A stretch of DNA of 64,000 nt from NCBI GenBank assembly GCA_024336345.1, contig JANFOG010000020.1, positions 248,001-312,000 of the forward strand. The letters run 5' to 3'. Source of the stretch: Mariannaea sp. PMI_226 (lineage: Eukaryota > Ascomycota > Sordariomycetes > Hypocreales > Nectriaceae). The first letter of the stretch is position 1, and each line of letters starts with the position of its first letter. Made by a program: the position numbers and the translations under genes. The notes beneath the pieces were generated by a model. That model did not search any database. It had not been told where the DNA came from and saw only the letters and a list, made by a program, of their open reading frames with translations. Positions 42,000 to 51,750 of this stretch are shown here, in pieces.

Positions 42000-43391
42000 A
42001 TGCCAGTGACTAAGTTCCAGACACCAGAAAAATACAACTACCTTGATGGATTTGGTACCTATCACCAGTATGTCATCCAACTACCCTCATTCATACTTTC
42101 AAACGCTAATGAATTTACTTCATCATATAGGTCGGAAGCAATATCTGGAGCTCTCCCAAGGGGCTCTAATTCACCACAGAAATGCCCTCTCGGGCTTTAT
42201 GCTGAGAAGCTTTCTGGCACCGCTTTTACTGCTCCGCGACATCAGAGCCAGCAATCATGGCTATACCGTATTCTTCCCTCAGCTGCTCATGGAGCATTTA
42301 CTAAACATCAGCCTGGGGGCGAGATCGACAACTCTGGCACTGGCCGATGGAACTTCGTCCCGGATCAGCTCAGATGGAGCCCTTTTGACCTGGATAGCCA
42401 GGTTGATTGGATCGACGGCATGCATCTGGTGGCCGGCGCGGGAGACGCTGCGCTGAAGACTGGAATAGGCATATCCATCTTCTCTGTGGGACAGAGCATG
42501 CCAAAAGATACTGCCTTTTACAGCGCCGATGGCGACCTCCTTATCGTCCCACAACACGGAACCCTAGATATCCAAACCGAGTTTGGAGAGTTACTGGTTC
42601 GCCCAAACGAGATTGCTGTCATACCTCGGGGCATCCGTCATCGAGTGCTGCTCCCCGATGGACCGTCACGGGGTTATGCTTGTGAGCTGTACCAAGGTCA
42701 CTTCAATCTCCCAGAGCTTGGTCCTATAGGGAGTAATGGGCTTGCAAACCAGCGGGACTTTCAGGTTCCAACAGCTTTCTATGAAAAGGATACTTCCAGC
42801 AAATGGCGTATCTTTAGCAAGTTCAATGGCGCATACTTTATGGCAACGCAATTTCATACACCGTTTGACGTGGTAGCCTGGCACGGGACGTACTATCCTT
42901 TCAAGTATGACCTAGGCCGCTTCAACACGATTGGCAGCATCAGCTACGACCACCCAGACCCAAGTATCTTTACCGTTCTTACTGCTCCATCCAGCACTCC
43001 AGGGGTGGCTGTGCTCGACTTTGTCATCTTCCCGCCCCGGTGGCTTGTACAGGAAGGCACTTTTCGGCCCCCTTGGTTCCATAGAAATACTATGTCGGAG
43101 TTCATGGGCTTGGTTGATGGAGATTATGATGCAAAGGAAGGCGGGGGGTTCCAACCAGGCGGTGCCAGCCTGCATAACACCATGAGTGGGCATGGGCCTG
43201 ACTCGGCGACATTTGACAAGGCCAGCAATGCTAGATTGGAACCGACAAAAGTGGGAGAGGGTAGTATGGCCTTTATGTTCGAGAGCTGTTTTATGCTAGG
43301 GATAACGGACTGGGGGCTTAAAACGTGTGAGAAGGCACAAGATGACTATACAGAACAATCCTGGGCTTCGCTTCAACCTAAGTTCGTTTGA
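42000..43391 (+). CDS. hmgA: Homogentisate 1,2-dioxygenase
   Basis: Opens the aromatic ring of homogentisate with O2 and Fe(II), giving 4-maleylacetoacetate. Exons 42000-42067 and 42131-43391 (63-nt intron, GTATGT...ATAG, phase 2) give 442 residues, the family length. Because the intron is a multiple of three without a stop, the unspliced frame stays open. Spliced N-terminus: [20 protein letters not shown]. The cupin-like core includes [17 protein letters not shown] and [16 protein letters not shown]. The iron site is visible: His and Glu in [15 protein letters not shown] and the second His in [13 protein letters not shown], all in the expected C-terminal order. ATG 42000 is the only in-frame ATG matching the family start. 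It acts directly upstream of the products of maiA and fahA. Confidence 0.95.
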   Translation: MPVTKFQTPEKYNYLDGFGTYHQYVIQLPSFILSNANEFTSSYRSEAISGALPRGSNSPQKCPLGLYAEKLSGTAFTAPRHQSQQSWLYRILPSAAHGAFTKHQPGGEIDNSGTGRWNFVPDQLRWSPFDLDSQVDWIDGMHLVAGAGDAALKTGIGISIFSVGQSMPKDTAFYSADGDLLIVPQHGTLDIQTEFGELLVRPNEIAVIPRGIRHRVLLPDGPSRGYACELYQGHFNLPELGPIGSNGLANQRDFQVPTAFYEKDTSSKWRIFSKFNGAYFMATQFHTPFDVVAWHGTYYPFKYDLGRFNTIGSISYDHPDPSIFTVLTAPSSTPGVAVLDFVIFPPRWLVQEGTFRPPWFHRNTMSEFMGLVDGDYDAKEGGGFQPGGASLHNTMSGHGPDSATFDKASNARLEPTKVGEGSMAFMFESCFMLGITDWGLKTCEKAQDDYTEQSWASLQPKFV

Positions 43392-44297
43392 GCATATATA
43401 GATACGTTCAGACATGATGCTTTATTTATTTATCTAACCCAAATAGTGAACAAAGACTTGACAAAAATTTGATTGCATTGGGATTATGTAATTCAGTATT
43501 CGGATGACCACGGTATGTTCATGTTCAGCACACGCTCTCAACGTCATCACGGGGTTGACTCCTTTTTCACACTACTCAAACATGCAAAGAAGACATAGTG
43601 CACATTTTCATGCTTGTGGGCAACAGAAAGCTTTTTCTCCTGCTCAACGTTTATTTTACCTTCGTTTAAATATTATTCAATCCGAAAAAAACTAACTGCA
43701 CTTTTCACAATCGCTTGACTGAGATATTAATATATTTGCAAAGCATGTACTAGCTATTCCAAGATAGTCCAATGCAGAAGTGTAAGCACACGACTGCAAT
43801 ACTTGTTTGGCCCCCTAGAAATATGTGTACATGCATTTCAGCACAAATAGCAATGCTACATTTCTTTTTGCTGTCCCATTGCCTCTTTTCTACTGCTCTC
43901 TTACCTGTTCCCATCACCTCCGCTAGCCCCTCTAGTAATTTGGCGTCCGCTATTGAACTAAAGGTGGAGCCGGTGCTGGGTGCTCTCTGGAATATCGCGG
44001 GATCTCACGGGATTCCGAGGCGGTGGCTGCGAACTGCGGAATCTTGAGTCTAGTGGGGCGAAATGGGGCCCCATGGGGTTCCCCCCACCCCCAGGGAAGT
44101 TCAGTCCACAGCTATAATACAGCCATGAATCATCTGTTCTAATCACTTTTGCTTCCTCATCTCAATCCTTGTTTGGTTTTATCCTGGATTCCCATCTCTT
44201 TTATTCACTGGTTTCCGGCGTCGCTTCGGCGAACTCTCTAACACAAGGCTCCCTCAGGCTTGGTTTTGTGCAAGCCTCGCAACCCTCGACGCCCACA
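43392..44297. other. Intergenic region between hmgA and the transporter
   Basis: A 0.9-kb region without a supported gene. It contains an AT-rich stretch (43680-43740) and, at about 44058-44082, a GGGGCC-rich fragment related to the MITE at 35028-35160. The proximal 150 bp probably hold the transporter promoter. Confidence 0.4.
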
Positions 44298-46027
44298 ATG
44301 GCCACCAAGGAAACAGTCCAGCCCGATCCCCCAACTCGAAGTTTGTCTTCCGAGTACGACGATAAACATAAAATTTCCACCCTTCACGTCTCTTCCGTAG
44401 CCAATGGAGCTGGCGAAAGGTCTGAAGAATCCAACTGACGAGGAGAAATTGTACTGACGGAGAAACTCGACTCAGTGTTCGATCTTTGAATGTGGAGAAT
44501 GCCGTTCACATCCACAAACAGACGGAGAGGAGGTTGCGATTGAAGATAGACCTGTATGTTGTTCCATCTGTAGCAATCATCTGGTTGTTCTGCTTCATTG
44601 ACCGCGCCAACATCGGTTTGTCCTCTCCTACATTTCTTGGTAAAGCGGATATGTGCTGACACCTGACCAGGCAACGCGCGCATCGCCGGTATGAATGAGT
44701 CCCTTCAGCTCAAAGGCTACGACTACAACATCCTACTCTCTTGTTTTTATATCTCATACATTCTTCTCGAGTTCCCAGCTACCATTCTCTGCAAGTGGAT
44801 CGGCCCGGGGTGGTTCATCCCGGCAACGACTCTCATGTTTGGTGTCTGCACTATAGCCACTGGTTTCGTCCAAACGCGAGCCCAAATGTGTGTTTTGAGA
44901 TTCCTTTTAGGCGTCTTCGAGTGCGGCTTACTGCCTGGAATCGCCTACTACCTCTCACGATGGTACAGACGCGCCGAACTCGCTTTCCGGCTGTCACTGT
45001 ACCTTGTCATGTCTCCGTTGGCTGGAGCCTTTGGAGGTCTCCTGGCAAGTGGTATCCTCAAGCTTGACAGCTTCGGCAGCTTAACTGAATGGCGAATGAT
45101 CTTCGGAATCGAGGGTATCGTTACATGTCTTCTCGGTGTGATTGGTTTCTTCACCATTACGGATCGACCAGAAACAGCACAATGGCTTTCGGAAGAAGAG
45201 AAGGAGATCTGCAGAACCCGAATCCAGTCAGAACGCCTGGTGCAAACGGGAGAGGTACTTGACAAAGTGGACAAAGTCAAGCTATGGCGAGGAGCCGCAA
45301 ATCCTGCCACACTGTCTACAGCCATGGCATTTCTCTTTAGCAATGTCACGGTGCAAGGCCTCGGTGTCTTTCTTCCTTCCATAATCTCCACCATCTATCC
45401 AAACAGAAGCGTCATTCAGCGACAGCTATACAGCGTCCCGCCGTATATCGTTGGCTCCTTCATGAATCTCGCCATACCTGCGTTGAGCTGGAGGGTAGAC
45501 AGGAGACAGATTTTCCTCATCGGAGCGACGCCGACTATCATCATTGGATACATCTTGTTTCTTGCGTCTGAGTCGCCCAATGTGCGGTATGCGGCGTGTT
45601 TTCTAATCGCTAGTACCGCCTTCATCATTGGACCACTCTCCGGAGCACAGGTCAGCGCAAACGTGGTCAGCGACACGAGCCGAAGTAGTGCCATTGCTAC
45701 AAATGTAAGTCCTTTCCCAATGTCAGTGACTCTCAATGGGCTTTGCTCACTCAATTATGACGCAAGGTCTTGTTTGGAAACACCGGTGGCCTCGTCTCTA
45801 GCTGGACTTTTCTTGCTCGAGAAGCTCCTAATTACCCGACTGGGAATGGCCTCAACCTTGCCTGTGCGATTATGCAGCTTGTTGTGACTCTATCAGCCTT
45901 GATTTGGTTCAAATGGGATAACAGAAAGCGGAGACATCGCAATCCCGAACGGGAGCTGGCTGGACTGACTCAGAAGGAGATCGAGGATCTTGATTGGAAG
46001 CATCCCGCTTTCCGCTGGAGGCCTTAG
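44298..46027 (+). CDS. MFS transporter, anion:cation symporter (Dal5/allantoate permease-like)
   Basis: Proposed exons 44298-44419, 44476-44615, 44671-45704 and 45767-46027 give 518 residues, typical for this family. Introns are 56, 55 and 62 nt; the first has a weak donor (GTCTGA), so the N-terminal join is the least certain. The protein starts in the cytosol with a Ser/Asp-rich leader, then LRLKIDLYVVPSVAIIWLFC and FIDRANIGNARIAG, the ACS-family TM1 signature (D-R-x-N-I-G-N-A). Twelve hydrophobic segments can be traced, including SCFYISYILLEFPATIL, VLRFLLGVFECGLLPG and EWRMIFGIEGIVTCLLG. These permeases import carboxylated compounds across the plasma membrane. Its position beside the homogentisate genes suggests uptake of an aromatic acid or pathway precursor, which is inference. 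Confidence 0.85.
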
Positions 46028-47010
46028 TTGATAGGACTCTTTTTACCTACGCAGGCCTACCATGCATCACTGTACGCAACGGGGCCGTTATCGTCTACCG
46101 ACTAATCCCATTCTCTAAAACTCCCCTATAGCCTACCGCTATAGGAAATGGGGCCCATTTCTTATTTCGCTTAAGTTCTAGTTCTTCTTAGAGGTAAATT
46201 AATAATAGGCCCAATTTTTATGGGGCCCCAACCGAACGATGACATCTTCCAGAGCGTCGCAGGAATGATGGCGAGCGGCGTTGACTTCATTTTGGTCCGC
46301 GACATGTTCTTGGCTCGAGCAGCTTGGTTGCGTGGCCCATTCTTGAGCGAGATACTTCTCGTGTGTAGAGATCAAGTTTTCGAGAACGGGTGGATTTTGA
46401 TGAAGGTGGTTGATAGATTCGCCATAATCGCCGTTATTATTGTTGTTGTTTTCTCCATTGTCACCTTCTATGCATCATCTGCTATAATTTGATATCAGCG
46501 TAAGGAGGAGGTTCAGGAAATCGCCTCAAAGGGTGGCTAGGCCAGACACAGTGGCGGGTTTGCCAGCATGGATTCCCAGAAGCAGGAGGCTCTGTCCGGA
46601 TGTTGAAAGCAATAGTTAATAAGTGGCAGGAAGAGTTTACATCTCAAGGTGGAAGGGCCTCATCGGGTTCTTTCGAGCCGTGGAGGTGAGAAGGGCCAAA
46701 GAATCTGAAGGGCGGCCTGTCATCATAAAATGCTCAGTTGTCAATGACTAAGGATCCAAAAACACTGCGCGTTAATATGGTCAAACGCTTATAATCGGTA
46801 CAGCGGGCGGATGAGGTTGATAATGGTAATGATGTATGACTCTCGCTTCTTGGGACTCGGTCGGCGCGCGATGGGGGGTGACGGCTTGCTGGTGTTGTCG
46901 TTGGTAGTACCATCGTGATCGTGCACGCTGCAAAGCACGTTCCCGTGCCGCTCACTCCTGTTCAGACGCTGCTTTTCTGGGTCGACCACGACGTTTCGGG
47001 GATGGAGACA
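46028..47010. other. Intergenic region with a MITE fragment
   Basis: At 46147-46240 there is a fragment of the GGGGCC-type MITE (AAATGGGGCCCATTTC at one end, GGGGCCCC at the other). The remaining ORFs (46220-46492, 46734-46989) have no motifs and I do not support them. Confidence 0.4.
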
Positions 47011-47015
47011 TTGTC

Positions 47016-47214
47016 TGTTGTTTATATTGCGCAGTATTGCTGGGTGAAAATATATATTTTTTTATTGAACTTGATTGTTAATTATTGAGATGAGAGTTCT
47101 TCCCGGGTTTATATCTCTAGTTGATTTCATCTAGGACTTTGAACTTCAAATCTAGGACTTTCAGACTAACAGTCTGAATCCTGAAGAGAAGGGGGATCCC
47201 CGGGTTTTCCAACA
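47016..47214. mobile_element. Solo LTR 2 (199 bp) with 5-bp target duplication
   Basis: Begins TGTTGTTTATATTGCG and ends GGGTTTTCCAACA, with TG...CA borders. The 5-mer TTGTC flanks both sides (47011-47015 and 47215-47219). On the minus strand it starts TGTTGGAAAACC, similar in style to solo LTR 1 but otherwise not the same sequence. No internal retroelement sequence is adjacent. Confidence 0.8.
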
Positions 47215-47219
47215 TTGTC

Positions 47220-47993
47220 TCGCTTGATATCTACCTAGGATAGCACCATAAAGGGGGTTCATCATAATAAGAGACGCGGAACGCGGACCCCAGCCAGACT
47301 TATAGATCAGAGATTATATAACTGAGAAAAGAGAAAGAAAAAACCACGGCTTCCTTTCAGGATGCCTACATTCATTAGCATTCGGAGTCATGTTTTACCT
47401 TTGTGCATTCTCGTTCAAAGTCGTTCGATAAAGAGTTTGTTTCCCCTTCCTTCAGCTTTTTTTTTAAGGGGCTAGTCTTGGAAATGTAATGCGCCGACCT
47501 AAGTGTGATGCCCGAAGGCCTCTCCTCGCTTGTGCAGCAAGTGAGAGCCGAGCAATCCACCATCACTCGTATTGTGATACACCTGATCAACCTAGCCACC
47601 CAGCAGAAAACGCGTTCACTAGATTAGACTGCAAATTTCTACTACTTCTAGAACCTTCATAGTGTAATAGAAACACTCTCCGCGGAAGATAACCTTAGAA
47701 GTCTATTATTCTGTCATTGGAATTGCGACCCGACGGTAAATATTGACCAGCTGTAGGGTAGCAAGGACGTCGTGTTGAACGTACATGTGTCAGGCGGAGC
47801 CTACCCTAGAGGAAAAGCCCGTTGCCCGTTCAACGGGAAGGACGCTTGGGGAACGCTTGGGAATAATAACTAGTAAATTAGCTGTACGGATACTCTAATG
47901 ATCCCTATCAATACTATTACTGTATCTCTATGGGTCAGGCGCCCCGTGACACCACTGTTTACACGTCGTGTTAGCCGGGCTGCTACAGGCGTG
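47220..47993. other. Region without a supported gene
   Basis: Contains a poly-T run near 47458-47466 and short ORFs only. The right part (about 47750-47993) leads into repeat R2 and may be unrecognised transposon sequence. Confidence 0.35.
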
Positions 47994-48501
47994 ACTCAAA
48001 GGGATGTATTAGATTATTATTGTCAAGAAAGAAACCTAGAGTATCCGTGCAGCTAAATACAGTGTTGTTATTCTCAAACCGTTCCTTCATTCCAGTTGAG
48101 TTGGCAGGTAATGGGCTTGAAGCCTCGCGGGTGCACGCGGCTTTTCAATGTGTTCTACACGTCGCTCTGTTTCGGCCAATACTCTTTTATTCTGTGGCTC
48201 AGGCTGGACCTGTCGAAAAAAGTTGCTCAGCTATATTTCTCTATCTCTACGCTATAGTCTACCTAATTGAATTAATCTTGTGCCAAGACTTTCCATATGT
48301 CAGCAACCAACTTGTCAAACTTCAATATACCAAATATTCCAAACCATGATAACTTATTCCTCAGGATAGGTAAAAATTATAAAACTACGTTCAGTCTATT
48401 ACATTTTTCTGGTTCTATTGTATATATCATTTTATTCTGTTCCGAACAAATTGTGTACTCTGAACTCTCGCGTGAACCCTAACCCTCATATTCCGATATG
48501 A
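47994..48501 (+). repeat. Dispersed repeat R2, copy B
   Basis: Matches 34262-34753 in the same orientation, roughly 80-85 percent by eye, with small insertions and deletions. It is followed within 200 bp by repeat R3 copy B, so R2 and R3 may belong to one parent element. Confidence 0.65.
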
Positions 48502-48689
48502 CTAATGCCATACTGGGGGACGAAGGACACCAGACAAGACGGAGTCGACTTCTGGTCATCATTGTCTGTCAGAGAGGTATTATCCCATTCTATCTTGGGG
48601 GGAAGTCACTCTCCGACAATGCAAAATGGACACCAAATTTGAAAGCCGTTCGAGCGACGATCCGGTTTGCTTTGGCCACCGGGCCGCCT

Positions 48690-48880
48690 CGATACAAACT
48701 AATCAGGAAGACAATGATCGACACATATTCTTCCTCATCAACCTCATATGCCCGACATACTTCGACTTTCACCCCGTGCTAGTAATAGCGGACACCGCTT
48801 CAGTCGCCGTAGATAGGACACTGAGCACTTGAGGAATAAGCTTCAAGCTAGTTTGCTAACAACACAACTAAACCACGGGA
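48690..48880 (+). repeat. Dispersed repeat R3, copy B
   Basis: Matches 32280-32485 (shared CAAACTAATCAGGA, GCCGTAGATAGGACACTGA and CTTCAAGC.AGTTTGCTA). It ends near ACCACGGGAATC. Confidence 0.6.
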
Positions 48881-49014
48881 ATCTTACAGACACAGACTGA
48901 ATAGGCCTGAGCTCAACCCAAATGGCCCAAGCCTGACTTCATTTGATCATGATGAACTTGATGACTATCTGAAGATACGGACGCAAGGGTTTTTATGACC
49001 AAAGCCCCTGTTCA

Positions 49015-50460
49015 TCAGAACCAACGAGCCTCCTCTTCCCTCCGGTATTCTTGTTCAGAATATCCATTCCACCTGGTCTGCATAGTGTGAGCGCTAATTG
49101 GGCTGGCAATCGCTGGGCCTGGGCGCCGTCGACCAGTGAAAGAAATATCTTGATAGCGAAGCCCTCCTTCGATTTGGCCACCACCTAGAAATTTCATCCA
49201 CCCTTCGTTGTTATCTCCGTACACGATGGGGCCTTCAGCTTCTCGCCCACGCCATGTGAATGGCACTGGATCGTAGGATGACTCTGCTGGCAAAGCAGGA
49301 AAGTACATGACTCCTTCCACAAGTCCAAAATCGAAACAGGCCCAAAGTGTAGAGCCTGAGACGGTGAACACCAAGTTATAATCTGATCTGTAGGACCAAT
49401 TTTCGTCCAGGTAAGGGGAAGTAATGTTATAGCATCCATCGATGTACGTTAGGGGTATGAGATCGATGTTTTTGCGGTAGCTGACCTTGTCGTGTTCGGA
49501 ATCTGAGTAAGTTGGAGGGTAACCGTCATTGTCGATATCATCGTCGCTATTAACACTATCGGAGTAGCTTTGGTCAACATAATTCTCATAGGGATTGTCG
49601 TCGCCATCGTGACATGGAACCGTGGGCTGGGGCGCTAGAATTCGACCACGACCTGCGAAGGGTCGACTCCGTCGTGCGGTTTGTCTTGGCTGAGGTGGTG
49701 ACCCTGAAGAGATGAAGGTCGCCACACCGTCATGACTTGTATTTTGAGAATTGCCGCCTCGTCGAACTGCTCGACCACGCGCTGAGAGAGCGGTCGTTGA
49801 CGCACCGCGCCTATAACCTCGAGAACTTCCGCGTCGATCTTGCGTCATTGTCGGGGTCGGAGGTTTAACCCTACTGCTAGCAGAGGATTGCGTCTTGGAA
49901 TACACTTTTGAAGATTTGTTATGGTGAGTTGCAATTATTATCTTCTTGGTACGGCGTGAGGTTGAAGGGCTGCTCGTGGATGTGTTATTGGCATCGTCAT
50001 CCGCCTTCCTCTTGGCTCCAGAAGTACTTTCTTTTACCGCTGTAGTTGGTTTCTTCTCCGTTTTTGTTGTAGCAGTAGTCTTGAAACTTTTCTTTGTTTC
50101 TCTATCTCTTTTGGTCCATTCCTTTCTCAGTTTGCTCTCCAGGGCCGAAATGTTAGTGGGCACTGTTAGCCCGCCAGACTTCACAGCATCATGAAGCCGC
50201 ATGCGGGCCACCGATTTGGTTTTGGATGGCTTAATGCCATAGTGAATTGACTGGGCTTCAAACCAGTGAGCAGGGTGGTCTCTGTCATGTCCAGACGAAA
50301 AGTGTTCGTTCAGCTCAGCAGGTGTTGCGCGACGATGCTGGTTGTGGCCCGAAGCCACAGCAAAGAAGTCACCGTTGGCATAAGCAAAGCCATCCTCGGT
50401 AACGGGGGGCGCGCCAAGCCAGGCTGTGGCGGTAGAAGTAGTATCCTTTCTCTGAGGCAT
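49015..50460 (-). CDS. Conserved fungal protein of unknown function
   Basis: From ATG 50460 the frame encodes 481 residues without introns. The N-terminal block (about 15-125) is well ordered: TAWLGAPPVTEDGFAYANGD, FFAVASGHNQHRRA, HPAHWFEAQSIHYGI and RMRLHDAVKSGG. The middle (about 130-310) is Ser/Thr/Lys/Arg-rich and disordered, with NLS-like KRKADDD and RRTKK clusters and RG-rich pieces. The C-terminal block (about 350-455) is a compact beta-rich domain: VFTVSGSTLWACFDFGLVEG, VMYFPALPAE, FTWRGREAEGPIVYGDNNEG and WMKFLGGGQIEG. It has the look of a nuclear protein. An upstream 38-residue extension starts without ATG and looks spurious. Two ordered domains flanking a linker argue for a real gene, though I cannot assign a role. 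Confidence 0.6.
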   Translation of the reverse strand: MPQRKDTTSTATAWLGAPPVTEDGFAYANGDFFAVASGHNQHRRATPAELNEHFSSGHDRDHPAHWFEAQSIHYGIKPSKTKSVARMRLHDAVKSGGLTVPTNISALESKLRKEWTKRDRETKKSFKTTATTKTEKKPTTAVKESTSGAKRKADDDANNTSTSSPSTSRRTKKIIIATHHNKSSKVYSKTQSSASSRVKPPTPTMTQDRRGSSRGYRRGASTTALSARGRAVRRGGNSQNTSHDGVATFISSGSPPQPRQTARRSRPFAGRGRILAPQPTVPCHDGDDNPYENYVDQSYSDSVNSDDDIDNDGYPPTYSDSEHDKVSYRKNIDLIPLTYIDGCYNITSPYLDENWSYRSDYNLVFTVSGSTLWACFDFGLVEGVMYFPALPAESSYDPVPFTWRGREAEGPIVYGDNNEGWMKFLGGGQIEGGLRYQDISFTGRRRPGPAIASPISAHTMQTRWNGYSEQEYRREEEARWF

Positions 50461-51750
50461 AATATCAGCCCGATTCGCGAGATAGAGATGTTTTCGAGCT
50501 TGCAGTTCGGTGCGCGTTGACCTCATAATTAAGCTCTCGCCTAACCTCAATGTAGTGGAGCTAAGATTTACCACGGAACGGAGTCGGCCCGCCCCTAGTT
50601 ACTCCTTTTTTTTTTTCCAAGTTCGAGCTGCTAGATCCACCATACTGTGCTTTGGCGACATAGGAAAATTATGTATGGGTAGATGTACCTTTCTCACCGT
50701 CCTAACTTTTTGCATCACTATTAACTAGTGACTCGAGCCGATCAGGGCATTAGTTAGCCTTCAGTCCGTTGCGTACCCCGCACACACTGCCGGTGAATTT
50801 GGGCAAGCTAGTCCGCCCCGAGCAGATTGCACAGAGCTAAGCAGAATTGTGCGCTCAAACCTCGGGAAAAGTACTCGCTGTATTACAGATGTTGGCTCCA
50901 GCCGAGCTTCCCGTCAGCCACGTTAATGTCCGTGCCAAGACAGGCTGCACAGCAATGCCTGCGCTGCCAGAGGCATTCCACTTGAGCATCGTCCATGTGA
51001 CTAGAAAGTCAGCAAGTGTGCTGGCTCAAAGCGGTGATGTTGACGCGATCCTGGTCCACTCACTTTCGAGGCGTTGAGTTTACTTGCAATCATTGTTTTG
51101 CTATTTCTACCAAACGTTCCAGAAACCTCAAAATGTGACAGGGAATGCGATCGTCTATTTTAGCTGTCTGATCACCTTGCCGCGTCTGAGGACTTTGAGG
51201 ATGGCAGGGCAAGTTCAATAATGCTGGTATAATTTAGAAATTTATGCGGCCTATCGCAACCTAACGGTGATGAATACTTGATGCCTAATCACTTTATCCC
51301 AATTTTATCAAGATTGGTTTACTGCTTGCGCCTGATCTTCCTTCTGGCCTCGCTTTCCGCATCGTTGTGTCGCCACTCCCGGAAGAATATCTTTTCCGGG
51401 ACGACTGTCCTGGGCGCAAGAAACCGATGGAGCGACGAGGAGGTCTTTGACTTCCGACACCATTAGATTACAGCAACAACAACAGTTATAAACACCTATA
51501 AAGAAGTAGTAATCTAAGAGGTATTTGATGTTATATTTAACATAAAATGAAGTATTTTGTTCAAAATTTAGGGGTTGTTGTAGTCAAGAAATTCCTATTG
51601 GCGTTGCCCCTTACGACGGGATCACGTGATAAAACATGCGACCCATCACAGCAGACACAACACCTCTTAGCTTCACAGCTCCATTAACAATTTAGTCCGC
51701 AAGATAATGAGAAGAGCATCCTTTGTGATACTTTCTGCCCTCTTTCGAGC
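50461..51750. other. Divergent intergenic region
   Basis: A 1.3-kb region between the leftward orphan gene and the rightward PDDEXK_12-like gene. It contains a poly-T run at 50608-50618 and an AT-rich stretch at 51480-51600. Short ORFs (50847-51077, 51278-51466) show no motifs. Confidence 0.4.

Noticed and set aside
42279..43193. Overlapping ORFs on both strands inside hmgA
   Set aside because: Shadows of a confidently identified enzyme gene.
44948..45754. Minus-strand ORFs of 112-148 residues inside the MFS gene
   Set aside because: They mirror transmembrane codons of the real gene and have no motifs.
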